Assembly (NCBI GenBank): GCA_031556525.1
Contig: JAVBSS010000010.1
Span: 19,820-83,819 of the forward strand
Direction of reading: 5' to 3'
DNA length: 64,000 nt
Source: JAVBSN01 sp031556525
GTDB taxonomy: Bacteria; Bacillota; Clostridia; Lachnospirales; Lachnospiraceae
The position numbers were made by a program, and so were the translations under genes. Below, one piece after another: positions 1 through 8,762 of this stretch. The notes below the pieces were generated by a model, which was given only the letters and a program-made list of their open reading frames with translations, did not search any database and was not told the DNA's origin. How positions within the stretch are numbered: the stretch's first letter is position 1; every line of letters begins with the position of its first letter.

Positions 1-481
1 TAATTGTTTTTCTAATATCTTTTAAAGTTCTTGATGCATCATCAGCGATTTCTTCCTCTGAAAGTATACATCTTCTAATCTCTCTAAGTAGTGATTCTAA
101 GGGAATAAGTTCAGCAAAGCTACCATCAAGAGTATCTGGTACATGTTCCTCACTAAGATTTTCACCATATTGTTTTACAGAACCAGCAGTTGCTAAAACT
201 CTTGCTATATCTAATAATTCAGTAGTAGTAAGTGAAGCTTCAACTTCAAGACGTTTTAGTGAAGCACCAATATCGGTTAATCCCATAAATGAAACACTAC
301 CATGTTTGTATATACGGCTTAGAGCATCTCTAGTCTCTTCTTGCATAGATGTAATTTCTGTAATGTTTGTATTTGGAGAAAGTGAATGACAAAGAGCCTT
401 GCCCATTGGTGAAGAAGCAAAGCCTGTAAGCATATCTATTATTTTATTGTATTCTAATATTTTAAGTGACCTGTTGTCCAT
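1..481 (-). CDS. mutS2: Endonuclease MutS2, N-terminal part (cut by window edge)
   Basis: Reading the reverse strand from the ATG at 481 gives an uninterrupted frame of about 160 residues to the window edge, starting MDNRSLKILEYNKI and followed by a MLTGFASSPMGKALC segment. This matches the start of MutS2 proteins, which open with a short leucine-rich stretch and an ASSPMGK-type motif before the helical core. MutS2 is a MutS paralogue without the mismatch-recognition domain; it limits recombination and acts on collided ribosomes or branched DNA, using ATPase and Smr nuclease domains that lie outside this window. An AGAAAGG ribosome site precedes the ATG. It is divergent from the next gene, with about 210 bases of AT-rich spacer holding no recognisable gene. 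Confidence 0.85.
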   Translation of the reverse strand, partial: MDNRSLKILEYNKIIDMLTGFASSPMGKALCHSLSPNTNITEITSMQEETRDALSRIYKHGSVSFMGLTDIGASLKRLEVEASLTTTELLDIARVLATAGSVKQYGENLSEEHVPDTLDGSFAELIPLESLLREIRRCILSEEEIADDASRTLKDIRKTI

Positions 482-693
482 AAGTACTGCCTTTCTAAAG
501 TGGGTCTATATAAGTGAATGTATATAATTTTATTATTGCACATAATTAACTATATTATATAGCATTTTGGTAAAAGTATAAAGGGGGATTTGTAGGAGTT
601 TGCAAGATAATGAAGTGGATAAATATAAGATTATGTAATATAATTGAAATGTATTTTGAAGGTATAATTTTTATAAATACTTAGGAGGTCTTT

Positions 694-1551
694 ATGAGGG
701 TATTAGTATTAGGTGGAACAAGATTTTTCGGAGTACATTTAGTAAAAGAATTAATTGCTAAGGGTTATGATGTTACAATTGCTACAAGAGGAATGACTGC
801 AGATTCTTTTGGGGATTCAGTAGATAGAATTATTGTAGACCATACAGATTTTGAAGATATGAAAGCAAAGTTTAGTAATCTAGAATATGATGTTGTATTT
901 GATGACCTTGCATATTGTTCAAATGATGTACGTTATGCATTAGAATCAATTAAATGTAGTAGATATATAATGGTATCTTCTACGGCAGTATATGAATTGC
1001 ACCCTAACACAGTAGAAGAAGATTACCTGCCTATTAATAAAGACCTTATATGGTGTGATAGGGCAGATTATTCTTATGATGAGATTAAGCGATTAGCAGA
1101 GAGCGCCTTAGTACATAAATATGCCAATCAGAATTCAGTAGCAGTTAGATTTCCATATGTTATAGGTGAAGATGATTATACTGAAAGATTGAAATTCTAT
1201 GTTGAACACACTATGAAGCAGATTCCTATGAATATAGATAATATTGATTTTCAGATGAGTTTTATCACTTCTGATGAAGCTGGAAAATTCTTAGTATTTC
1301 TAACAGAAAGTGATTATACAGGTTCAATTAATGGAGCATGTAGTGGAACAATTTCAATAAGAAATATTTTAGATTACGTTGAAAGTAAGACAGGTAAGAA
1401 AGCAGTAATTGATATTAATGGAGAAAATGCACCGTATAATGGTACCTGCGAATATTGGGTTAATACAGAGAAAGCAGAGAATATAGGATATAGATTTGAT
1501 GATATAGAAAATAGTATATATGAGTTAGTGGATTATTATATGGATTTATAA
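694..1551 (+). CDS. NAD-dependent epimerase/dehydratase family protein (extended SDR)
   Basis: The 285-residue protein starts with MRVLVLGGTRFFGVHLVKEL, which contains the glycine-rich dinucleotide-binding motif (GGTRFFG, residues 7-13) of extended short-chain dehydrogenases. A VSSTAVY segment near residue 95 and a YSYDEIKRLAE segment near residue 129 resemble the Ser and Tyr-xxx-Lys catalytic positions, although the classic YxxxK spacing is altered to YDEIK. Family members modify nucleotide sugars or act as RNA-binding relatives; the substrate cannot be read from the sequence. The start is preceded by AGGAGGT at 682-688. It stands alone between mutS2 and the exporter leader region. Confidence 0.8.
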   Translation: MRVLVLGGTRFFGVHLVKELIAKGYDVTIATRGMTADSFGDSVDRIIVDHTDFEDMKAKFSNLEYDVVFDDLAYCSNDVRYALESIKCSRYIMVSSTAVYELHPNTVEEDYLPINKDLIWCDRADYSYDEIKRLAESALVHKYANQNSVAVRFPYVIGEDDYTERLKFYVEHTMKQIPMNIDNIDFQMSFITSDEAGKFLVFLTESDYTGSINGACSGTISIRNILDYVESKTGKKAVIDINGENAPYNGTCEYWVNTEKAENIGYRFDDIENSIYELVDYYMDL

Positions 1552-1575
1552 ATAATTATATGAGAGGGTAAGATT

Positions 1576-1665
1576 ATGTTATGTAAAAAGGTGATTAATT
1601 TAATTGATGTAACCTGTACAAGGTCTAATGAAATGACGAGTTTTGTACAGGTTAATAAAAAATAA
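1576..1665 (+). CDS. Candidate 29-residue leader peptide upstream of MFS exporter
   Basis: A GAGAGGG ribosome site at 1562-1568 sits 7 bases before an ATG at 1576 that opens 29 codons (MLCKKVINLIDV...) and stops at 1663-1665. The frame runs through two mutually exclusive hairpins (1611-1653 and 1635-1671) just before the exporter gene. Erm and mef-type resistance genes are commonly controlled by drug-stalled translation of such leaders; that this one works the same way is inference. No homologue is recognised, and a chance ORF remains possible. Confidence 0.45.
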   Translation: MLCKKVINLIDVTCTRSNEMTSFVQVNKK

Positions 1666-1671
1666 CTCGTC
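1611..1671 (+). promoter_or_regulatory. Alternative-hairpin region, possible attenuator for MFS exporter
   Basis: AACCTGTACA (1611-1620) is the exact reverse complement of TGTACAGGTT (1644-1653), and GACGAGTT (1635-1642) is the exact reverse complement of AACTCGTC (1664-1671). Each stem encloses one arm of the other, so both can form together only as a pseudoknot and otherwise exclude one another. No U-run follows, so a plain intrinsic terminator is unlikely on this strand. The position inside a leader ORF and about 60 bases before the exporter start suggests translation-coupled control. Confidence 0.5.
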
Positions 1672-1727
1672 TTCACATTGGATTTTGTACTTATAGGAAA
1701 TAATAAAAACTATAGGAGATTAATTCA

Positions 1728-3035
1728 ATGGAAAATAAAAAATTTACACAATTTATATTGTTTTGGTTAAGTCAATCAGCATCTCAATTAGGTAGTGCTA
1801 TGACTAGTTATGCTTTAATTATATGGGCATATAGTAAAACGGCTTCAGCTATGAGTGTGTCTTTAATGACATTTTTTAACTTCTTACCTTATGTGTTGGT
1901 AAGTATATTTGCAGGAACAATAATTGATAGGCATAGTAAAAAGAAGATTATGCTTATAGCAGATAGTATCGCTGCAATTTGTTCAGTGGTTGTATTAGTA
2001 TTGGTATGGACAAATAACTTGCAAATATATCACATATATATTGTAAATGGAGTTATAGGATTTATGAATTCTTTTCAATCACCAGCAGAGTCTGTGACAA
2101 TAGGAATCCTAACGCCAAAAGATAAGATAGCTAAGGCAAGTGGTATGGAATCATTTTCATCAAATCTTATTATGGTATTGTCACCAGTAATAGCAACAGC
2201 TTTATTAGCTTTTGGAGGATTAACATTTGTAATAGTAATAGATTTAATAACATTTACATTTGCATTTATCATGCTATGCTTCTTTATTAAGATAATAGAG
2301 AAACCAAAAGAGAGTACTGATAAGGGAGCATTTTACGGAATAAAAGATGGAATGAAATTTCTAAACAACAATAGAGGCATATGGAATATTATTCTTACCA
2401 TGGCTATTATTAATTTCTTTGCAAGGATAGCATATGAAAATATTTTGTCACCAATGTTACTAGCAAGAAGCGGGGGAAGTACCTTTGTTTTAGGAATAGT
2501 CAATTCGACTTTGGGAATAGGTGGAGTTATTGGTGGATTGATTATTTCATTAATAAACTTTAAGAAGAATCCTGTTAAAATGATATATTTACCAGCGGCT
2601 ATTTCATTTTTATTTGGAGATTTATTAATGGGAATAGGTAGGAATGGATGTATATGGTGTATAGCGGGATTTATGGCAAGCTTGTTAATACCATTTATTA
2701 ATGCAGGTCAGAATGTTATAATGTACCGTGAAATACCTAAGGATTTGCAAGGAAGAGTATTTTCGGTTAGAAATGCAGTACAGTATAGTACAATACCTAT
2801 TGCAATTTTATTAGGTGGATTTATTGCTGATTATATTTTCGAGCCATTTATGATAAGTGGGTCAGAAGTAGCCCGATTCTGTAGCTATATTGTAGGTAGT
2901 GGTACAGGAAGTGGAATGGCACTTATGTTTATATGCACAGGCATAGGTGGATTTACGGCAAGTGTTGTAGGATATTATCAAAAAGATATAAGGTTGTTAA
3001 AGCTTAAATATGAAAAAACAGATGACATTAATTGA
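1728..3035 (+). CDS. MFS transporter, macrolide-efflux (Mef)-like family
   Basis: The 435-residue protein is strongly hydrophobic with about 12 predicted membrane segments. It shows the major facilitator loop 2-3 signature GTIIDRHSKKKIM (residues 64-76) and a later LQGRVFSVRNAVQ segment, both typical of the Mef(A)/MFS_3 drug exporter group. Members export small drugs such as macrolides by proton antiport in the cell membrane; the actual substrate here is unknown. The start is preceded by AGGAGA at 1713-1718. The upstream leader ORF and hairpins suggest inducible expression, which fits a drug exporter but is not proof of one. Confidence 0.8.
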   Translation: MENKKFTQFILFWLSQSASQLGSAMTSYALIIWAYSKTASAMSVSLMTFFNFLPYVLVSIFAGTIIDRHSKKKIMLIADSIAAICSVVVLVLVWTNNLQIYHIYIVNGVIGFMNSFQSPAESVTIGILTPKDKIAKASGMESFSSNLIMVLSPVIATALLAFGGLTFVIVIDLITFTFAFIMLCFFIKIIEKPKESTDKGAFYGIKDGMKFLNNNRGIWNIILTMAIINFFARIAYENILSPMLLARSGGSTFVLGIVNSTLGIGGVIGGLIISLINFKKNPVKMIYLPAAISFLFGDLLMGIGRNGCIWCIAGFMASLLIPFINAGQNVIMYREIPKDLQGRVFSVRNAVQYSTIPIAILLGGFIADYIFEPFMISGSEVARFCSYIVGSGTGSGMALMFICTGIGGFTASVVGYYQKDIRLLKLKYEKTDDIN

Positions 3036-3049
3036 TATTATGTTGTTGG

Positions 3050-3078
3050 TTTTAATTTTTTAGTGAATATGGTATAAT
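3050..3078 (+). promoter_or_regulatory. Extended -10 promoter for yhaM
   Basis: TATAAT at 3073-3078 is preceded by TGG, giving the TGnTATAAT extended -10 form. The -35 region (TTTTAA around 3050) is weak, as is usual with extended -10 promoters. It lies 35 bases before the yhaM start. Confidence 0.5.
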
Positions 3079-3112
3079 CGCTAATATATTATATAAATGA
3101 AGGGACTACATA

Positions 3113-4054
3113 ATGAGATATATAGATGAATTAATGGAAGGCGATATGATATCGTCAGTATATTTATGCAAGAGCAAAGTTATAGCAACTGCAAAGAATG
3201 GCAAGAGCTATTATTCTATGCAAATTCAAGATAAGACAGGAATGGTAGATGCAAAGATATGGGATCTCAATAATGGAATAGGACATTTTGAGGCAATGGA
3301 TTATATTCATGTAGATGCACAGATTACAAGTTTTAATGGTGCATTACAGATGAATGTAAAGAGAGTAAGAGTTGCTCAAGAGGGTGAATATATACCAAGC
3401 GACTATATGCCTTGTTCGAAAAAAGATATAAAAGAGATGTATGATCAATTATTGGCGGTAATAAAGGATGTTAAAGAACCGCATTTAAAGATATTATTAG
3501 ATCGTTTCTTTGTTGAAGATAAGGAATTAATAAAGGAATTTAAGAATCATTCAGCAGCAAAATCTATTCATCATGGTTTTGTAGGAGGATTGCTAGAACA
3601 TTCTCTAGGTGTAGCTAATTTGTGTGTATATTTTTCAGCTGCATATCCTACTATTAATAAGGATTTACTAGTAACAGCCGCTATACTTCATGATATAGGT
3701 AAGATATATGAATTGTCTAATTTTCCTCAAAATGACTACACAGATGAAGGTCAATTGATTGGTCATATAGTAATGGGAACAATGATGATTGATGAAGTAA
3801 TTAAGCAAATAGATGGCTTTCCAACAAAGCTTGGTAATGAACTTAAACATTGTATATTATCACATCATGGGGAATTAGAGTATGGTTCACCGAAAAAACC
3901 TGCACTTTTGGAAGCATTAGTACTATCGGCAGCAGATAATGCAGATGCCAAGATTCAAAGTTTTATTGAAGCTTTAGGAGATGTTGAAGGAACAGATGAA
4001 TGGACAAAATATCAGAGAATATTTGATAGCCCAATTAGAACAACAACATTATAG
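3113..4054 (+). CDS. yhaM: 3'-5' exoribonuclease YhaM family (OB-fold plus HD domain)
   Basis: The 313-residue length and domain order match YhaM: an N-terminal OB nucleic acid-binding fold (about residues 10-90, with SYYSMQIQDKTGMVDAKIWD) followed by an HD phosphohydrolase domain. The HD metal-binding pair is visible as LHDIGK with His193-Asp194, and an upstream HHGFVGGLLEHSLGV and a downstream LSHHGELEYGSP complete the metal-binding histidines. YhaM trims the 3' ends of mRNA and can degrade DNA in Firmicutes. It has its own promoter and is followed by a terminator that overlaps the leader of the methyltransferase gene. Confidence 0.9.
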   Translation: MRYIDELMEGDMISSVYLCKSKVIATAKNGKSYYSMQIQDKTGMVDAKIWDLNNGIGHFEAMDYIHVDAQITSFNGALQMNVKRVRVAQEGEYIPSDYMPCSKKDIKEMYDQLLAVIKDVKEPHLKILLDRFFVEDKELIKEFKNHSAAKSIHHGFVGGLLEHSLGVANLCVYFSAAYPTINKDLLVTAAILHDIGKIYELSNFPQNDYTDEGQLIGHIVMGTMMIDEVIKQIDGFPTKLGNELKHCILSHHGELEYGSPKKPALLEALVLSAADNADAKIQSFIEALGDVEGTDEWTKYQRIFDSPIRTTTL

Positions 4055-4063
4055 AAAATATAG

Positions 4064-4108
4064 GCACTTCTATTTGAATATATACATTTCAACTAGAAGT
4101 GCTTTTTT
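4064..4108 (+). terminator. Intrinsic terminator after yhaM
   Basis: GCACTTCTA (4064-4072) pairs exactly with TAGAAGTGC (4094-4102), followed by six T. The ribosome site of the next gene (GGAGG, 4109-4113) begins directly after the T-run, so any transcript for that gene made upstream has to read through this hairpin. Confidence 0.85.
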
Positions 4109-4117
4109 GGAGGTAGC

Positions 4118-5494
4118 ATGCTAGAAAAAAATAAAGAATATGTAATAGGTATTGAAGACATAGGAACTGATGGTGAAGGAATTGGAAGAATAGATGGTAT
4201 TGCTGTATTTGTTAAAGATACAGTAATGGGTGATAAGGCTAAGATTAAGATAATTAAGGCTAAAAAAAATTATGCTTATGGAAGATTAATGAACATAATC
4301 GAGGCATCGCCATATAGAGTAGAGCCAGTCTGTCCAAATGCTAATAGATGCGGTGGCTGTACTATTCAACATATTGATTACAAAAAGCAATTAGATTATA
4401 AATGGAATAAGGTTAAGAATTGTTTAGAGCGAATAGGTGGATTAAACGACATTGAGGATAAAATGGAGCCTATATACGGAATGAATAATCCTTATCACTA
4501 TAGAAATAAAGCACAATTTCCTATAGCAAGAGATAAAGATGGCAAGGTTAACATAGGATTTTATGCTAGCAGAACACACTCAATTGTAGATACAGAATCT
4601 TGTTACATACAGGCCGAGATAAATGATGAAATTATAAGAAGAGTTAGAGCATTTATAGAAGATAATAACATATCAACTTACGATGAAGAAACTCATAAAG
4701 GTATAGTTAGACATGTGCTTACAAGAGTAGGATTTGTAACTGGTGAAATAATGGTATGCCTAGTTATAAATGGTGGCAAATTGCCTAATAGTGATAAGTT
4801 TGTAGAGAGCCTAGCTGATATCCCTAACATGACTAGTATAAGTATAAATATTAATAGAGACAGAACTAATAAAATATTAGGCAACAAATGTATTACTCTA
4901 TGGGGACAAGATTATATTACTGACTATATAGATGATGTTAAATATCAGATATCACCACTATCATTTTATCAAGTAAATCCAACGCAAACTAAAGTGTTAT
5001 ATAACAAAGCACTTGAGTATGCGGATTTAAATGGTGATGAGATTGTGTGGGATATGTATTGTGGAATAGGAACAATTTCATTATTCTTAGCAAAGAAAGC
5101 TAAGAAAGTATATGGAGTTGAGATTATACCAGAAGCAATTGACGATGCAAGAAATAATGCAAAGATTAATAATATAGATAATGTGGAATTCTTTGTTGGC
5201 AAGGCAGAAGAAGTAGTGCCTAAGCAATATGAGAAAGACATGGAAAATAAAAAAGCCTCAGTAGTAGTGGTAGACCCACCAAGAAAAGGTTGTGACAAAG
5301 TATTGTTAGATACATTGGTGGAGATGGCACCTAAGAGAATAGTATATGTAAGCTGTGACCCTGCAACTTTGGCTAGAGATGTGAAGATATTGGGCGAGAG
5401 TGGATATGAGGTTAGGAAGGTAGCGGTTGTGGATCAATTTGGACATAGTGGGCATGTGGAGTGTGTCTGTCTGCTAACCCAAACCGACCGCTAA
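4118..5494 (+). CDS. rlmD: 23S rRNA (uracil-C5)-methyltransferase, RlmD/RlmCD type
   Basis: The 458-residue protein has the RumA/TrmA architecture: an N-terminal TRAM domain (about 1-60), a four-cysteine iron-sulfur set (Cys72, Cys78, Cys81 and Cys162), an SAM-binding fold (WDMYCGIGTISLFLA), the VDPPRKGCD motif, and the SCDPATLARD motif with the methylating cysteine at 413. The family adds methyl groups to U1939, and in many Gram-positives also to U747, of 23S rRNA using SAM. The ATG at 4118 follows GGAGG by four bases. A terminator follows at 5519. The RM island starts directly downstream, so this gene marks the end of conserved chromosome. Confidence 0.92.
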   Translation: MLEKNKEYVIGIEDIGTDGEGIGRIDGIAVFVKDTVMGDKAKIKIIKAKKNYAYGRLMNIIEASPYRVEPVCPNANRCGGCTIQHIDYKKQLDYKWNKVKNCLERIGGLNDIEDKMEPIYGMNNPYHYRNKAQFPIARDKDGKVNIGFYASRTHSIVDTESCYIQAEINDEIIRRVRAFIEDNNISTYDEETHKGIVRHVLTRVGFVTGEIMVCLVINGGKLPNSDKFVESLADIPNMTSISININRDRTNKILGNKCITLWGQDYITDYIDDVKYQISPLSFYQVNPTQTKVLYNKALEYADLNGDEIVWDMYCGIGTISLFLAKKAKKVYGVEIIPEAIDDARNNAKINNIDNVEFFVGKAEEVVPKQYEKDMENKKASVVVVDPPRKGCDKVLLDTLVEMAPKRIVYVSCDPATLARDVKILGESGYEVRKVAVVDQFGHSGHVECVCLLTQTDR

Positions 5495-5518
5495 TAGTGG
5501 CTAGAAAGCCGATAGAAT

Positions 5519-5569
5519 GGGCATTTCTGAAATCAGCAAGAAAACTGAGATGCCCTCAATATATTTTTT
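5519..5569 (+). terminator. Terminator after the rRNA methyltransferase gene
   Basis: GGGCAT at 5519-5524 pairs with ATGCCC at 5550-5555, with some extension toward the loop, and a TTTTTT run at 5564-5569 follows shortly. The T-run is displaced by several bases, so efficiency may be modest. Confidence 0.6.
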
Positions 5570-5579
5570 GTCGTAATGA

Positions 5580-5722
5580 TAACCCCTAAATCCACTCAAA
5601 TAGAGTGTTTATAGGGGTTGACCGATTGTTCGAGATACCCATTAGTGAGTGCATAGGATTGCTGAAATAGTGCGAGTGTAGAGTAGTGTAGACAGCAATT
5701 TTAGAGTCTGGGATAAACAATC
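5580..5722 (+). ncRNA. Candidate structured RNA between rRNA methyltransferase and HTH remnant
   Basis: Two blocks of pairing fill a gap without genes. A hairpin pairs AACCCCTA (from 5581) with TAGGGGTT (to 5619) and holds an inner CACTC/GAGTG stem. Directly after it, GATTGTT (5624-5630) pairs with AACAATC (5716-5722), CCCA (5638-5641) with TGGG (5709-5712) and ATTGCTG (5658-5664) with CAGCAAT (5693-5699), all nested. No known RNA family is recognised. The strand is uncertain because the pairing reads equally well on both. Covariation in relatives would be needed to establish it as an RNA. Confidence 0.35.
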
Positions 5723-5772
5723 TGATATAGTATTATAAACACATAAAACCACTATCAAACAGATATAAACCG

Positions 5773-5801
5773 TTGAAAACTTCACAAAAGCAATGTATAA
5801 T
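5773..5801 (+). promoter_or_regulatory. Sigma-A-type promoter for the HTH remnant and hsd operon
   Basis: TTGAAA (5773-5778), a 17-base spacer and a perfect TATAAT (5796-5801) lie 41 bases before the GTG of the HTH remnant. No stronger promoter is evident nearer hsdM, so this may drive the whole restriction operon. Confidence 0.7.
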
Positions 5802-5841
5802 TATATTGGCAATATAAGCATAAAGCTTGGAGGTAATAACC

Positions 5842-6030
5842 GTGAGTGAAATTAAGGAAGAAAAATGGATAAATGTCGATGAAGCAGCAGAATATTTTGG
5901 TGTTAAGGCGGCTACTATCCGGGACTGGATTAAAAAAAATGCAGATTTTCCTGCGCAAAAAATCGGAAAATCATAGAAATTTAGATACTCAGAACTTGAA
6001 GAATGGGCTAAAAAACAAAACAACGATTAG
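5842..6030 (+). pseudogene. Excisionase/MerR-like HTH protein broken by an in-frame TAG
   Basis: From a GTG at 5842, with GGAGGT at 5829-5834, the frame encodes WINVDEAAEYFGVKAATIRDW, the helix-turn-helix pattern of small excisionase-type DNA-binding proteins. It reads into QKIGKS, then a TAG at 5974-5976, then KFRYSELEEWAKK to a stop at 6028. In this family the residue between GKS/GKL and KF is usually tryptophan, so the TAG looks like a single TGG-to-TAG change. Either the gene is dead, or the truncated 44-residue product, which keeps the helix-turn-helix, still binds DNA. It lies 45 bases before hsdM and could have regulated it. Confidence 0.75.
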
Positions 6031-6074
6031 TAAATATGAACTATAGTGAAAACTGAAATGGAGAATAAAGAGGT

Positions 6075-8762
6075 ATGGCTGTGAAAAAATCAGAATTGTA
6101 CTCCCTACTATGGGAAGCTTGTAATAAATTAAGAGGCGGTGTAGAACCCTCAAGATACAAGGACTATGTATTAGTATTATTGTTCTTTAAATATGTATCA
6201 GATAGATATAAGGGCAAACGCTTCGCTGAATTTACAGTAAATGAAGGTGCATCGTTTGATGACTTGATTGCCGCAAAGGGAAAAAGTGATGTTGGTGAAC
6301 GAGTAGATAAGATTATTCAAAAGTTCCTTGAGGAAAACCGTCTTCAGGGTTCTTTGCCTGACGTTAGTTTTAACAATCCAGACGAATTGGGTACTGGCAA
6401 AGAACTAGTTGATAAGGTTTCCGGACTTATTGCTATATTTCAAAATCCTGCAATCGACTTCAAAAGTAATCGAGCAAGCGGTGATGACATTATTGGAGAT
6501 GCCTACGAGTATTTCATGATGAAATTTGCTCAGGAGTCTGGTAAAAGTAAAGGGCAGTTCTATACACCAAGTGAAGTATCCCGTATTATTGCTAGACTCA
6601 TTGGTATCGGTAGCATAGAGCAAAAAAATGATAAGAGATGGACATTACATGATCCTGCAGCGGGTAGTGGTTCGCTATTAATTCGTGCAGCGGATGAAGC
6701 ACCAACTGACGAAAATGGTGACTCTATTGTTACAATATTTGGTCAAGAAAAGTACCCTGATACCGCTGGTTTGGCAAAGATGAACTTTATCCTACATAAC
6801 AAAGGTACTGGGGAAATAAAGAGTGCAAATACACTGGCAAACCCTGCATATACAGATGACTTTGGCGGTCTTAAAAAGTTTGACTTTATTGTTATGAACC
6901 CGCCGTTTTCTGACAAAGACTGGACTGATGGAATTAAAGCATCGGAAGATAGGTATAAAAGATTTGATGGCTACGGTGTACCACCAGAAAAGAATGGCGA
7001 TTACGCTTGGTTTTTGCACGTTTTAAAAGCACTGGACAGTAACGGTAAAGCTGGGATTATTCTTCCTCATGGTGTGTTGTTCAGAGGCAATGCCGAAGAA
7101 ACAATTAGAAAAGAAGTTCTTTATAAAAGATATATCAAGGGAATAGTTGGTTTGCCTGCCAACTTGTTTTACGGTACAGGTATCCCTGCCTGTATCATAA
7201 TAATTGATAAAGAAAATGCAGCAACACGTGAAGGTATCTTTATGATAGATGCAAGTCGTGGCTTTAAAAAAGACGGAAATAAAAATCGACTTCGTGAGCA
7301 GGATATCGAGAAAATTGTACAAACATTTATAAACGAAGAAAAAATAACAGGATATTCTCAATTCGTAACTTACGAAAAAATCTTAGAAGAAAACGGTGGG
7401 AATCTTAATGTACCTCGTTACATTCAAAAGATTGATGATACACTACCACAAAATATTGCATCACATCTTAAAGGCGGCGTACCAGGAACTGATATTGATT
7501 CCATTGAAAAGTTATGGAAAGTATCTCCCAGATTAAAACAAGAGATATTCACCTGCGTAGACGAAAAACATAGTGTTTATAATCTTGCTATTACTCCAAA
7601 TGAGATAGAGACAGCTATAGCTGAAGATGAAAACATCAAAAGCGAAAAGTCAAACGAGTGCAATGTGTTATTTGAAACTTGGAGAAATGAAGTAAAAGAC
7701 ACATTGCTGAACATGGATGCAGATACAAACCCAAAAGAAATGATTCGTAGTATTGGTGTTAAGCTTTTGCATAGCTTTGAATCAGTAAAACTTTTAGATA
7801 ATTATGATGTATATGATATCTTGCTTAACTATTGGAACGAGAAAATGCAAGACGATGTATATGTAATCAAAGCGAGTGGTTATGAGGCTGGTCGTGAGAT
7901 TGAGTATGTGTACGCTCAGAAAAAGCAAAAAGATGAAAGTGGCGAAACCATATCAGTTGATGATACTTCAAAAATGAAGTCATTTGACGGTGCTTTAATT
8001 TCACGTGATATTATAGAACGTGAGTATTTTGAAAAAGAACTCTTGGCTTTAAATGAATTGCGTGAAAAATCCGCTTTAATTGAATCAGAACTTGATGAAA
8101 TTCGTGAAGAAGAATCAGGTGATGATGGTTTACTCAAAGAAGTGTTAAATGAAAAAGGAGACAGTATTCCAAAAGCAAATCTCAACAAGCAGATTAAAGC
8201 ATTGGAGAGTAAGAAGACATCTCCAGTAGTTGATGATATCGCAAGATTGATTTCCTTGTTTGATGAGGGCAAAATATCTGAAATGGAAGGAATCATAAAG
8301 GCTAACGGTGAGCTGAAAAATTATGAACTTAGAAATAAGAATGGTTCATTTGGAAAAGCAAAGTTAAAAACTGCATTAAAAGAAGCAAGTGATAATGCTA
8401 TTATACCTGAAATCTATGCAGATGAATATAACACATTACTTGCATATCAATCGAAGTTGTCAGAAAAAGAAGAAGCTGATAAAGCTATAAAAGAAGCTCA
8501 AAAGTCATTGGATGAACTTGTACTTGCAAAATATGGCGAGTTATCACTCGAAGAAATCAAGCATTTGCTATTCGATAAGAAATGGATGTCAAGACTTAAA
8601 AGTGATATTACTGATGCTATCGACCAAGTACTGAATACTCTTGCCTCAAGAGTTGTGTTAATTGCTAAACGCTATGAGCATACTCTAGGAGAGATTGAGG
8701 AAAAGACAACACAATCAAGAGAGAAGGTGCAATCCGCATTAGAAAGGATGGGATACAAATGA
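6075..8762 (+). CDS. hsdM: Type I restriction-modification DNA methyltransferase subunit HsdM, long form
   Basis: The 895-residue protein contains the N6-adenine methylase core: an N-terminal HsdM helical domain (about 1-130), the SAM-binding motif DPAAGSGS at residues 193-200 and the catalytic NPPF at 275-278. The core ends near residue 450. The remaining 440 or so residues form a charged, largely helical and coiled-coil-like extension, rich in Glu and Lys between about 640 and 880, making it far longer than the usual 500-residue HsdM. HsdM methylates the site chosen by HsdS and is also required for restriction. The stop overlaps the hsdS start by four bases (ATGA). The start follows an AAAGAGGT ribosome site. 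Confidence 0.93.
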   Translation: MAVKKSELYSLLWEACNKLRGGVEPSRYKDYVLVLLFFKYVSDRYKGKRFAEFTVNEGASFDDLIAAKGKSDVGERVDKIIQKFLEENRLQGSLPDVSFNNPDELGTGKELVDKVSGLIAIFQNPAIDFKSNRASGDDIIGDAYEYFMMKFAQESGKSKGQFYTPSEVSRIIARLIGIGSIEQKNDKRWTLHDPAAGSGSLLIRAADEAPTDENGDSIVTIFGQEKYPDTAGLAKMNFILHNKGTGEIKSANTLANPAYTDDFGGLKKFDFIVMNPPFSDKDWTDGIKASEDRYKRFDGYGVPPEKNGDYAWFLHVLKALDSNGKAGIILPHGVLFRGNAEETIRKEVLYKRYIKGIVGLPANLFYGTGIPACIIIIDKENAATREGIFMIDASRGFKKDGNKNRLREQDIEKIVQTFINEEKITGYSQFVTYEKILEENGGNLNVPRYIQKIDDTLPQNIASHLKGGVPGTDIDSIEKLWKVSPRLKQEIFTCVDEKHSVYNLAITPNEIETAIAEDENIKSEKSNECNVLFETWRNEVKDTLLNMDADTNPKEMIRSIGVKLLHSFESVKLLDNYDVYDILLNYWNEKMQDDVYVIKASGYEAGREIEYVYAQKKQKDESGETISVDDTSKMKSFDGALISRDIIEREYFEKELLALNELREKSALIESELDEIREEESGDDGLLKEVLNEKGDSIPKANLNKQIKALESKKTSPVVDDIARLISLFDEGKISEMEGIIKANGELKNYELRNKNGSFGKAKLKTALKEASDNAIIPEIYADEYNTLLAYQSKLSEKEEADKAIKEAQKSLDELVLAKYGELSLEEIKHLLFDKKWMSRLKSDITDAIDQVLNTLASRVVLIAKRYEHTLGEIEEKTTQSREKVQSALERMGYK

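Noticed and set aside
4064..4117. Transcription attenuator regulating the rRNA methyltransferase
   Set aside because: The hairpin with T-run is best explained as the yhaM terminator; no competing anti-terminator pairing was found.
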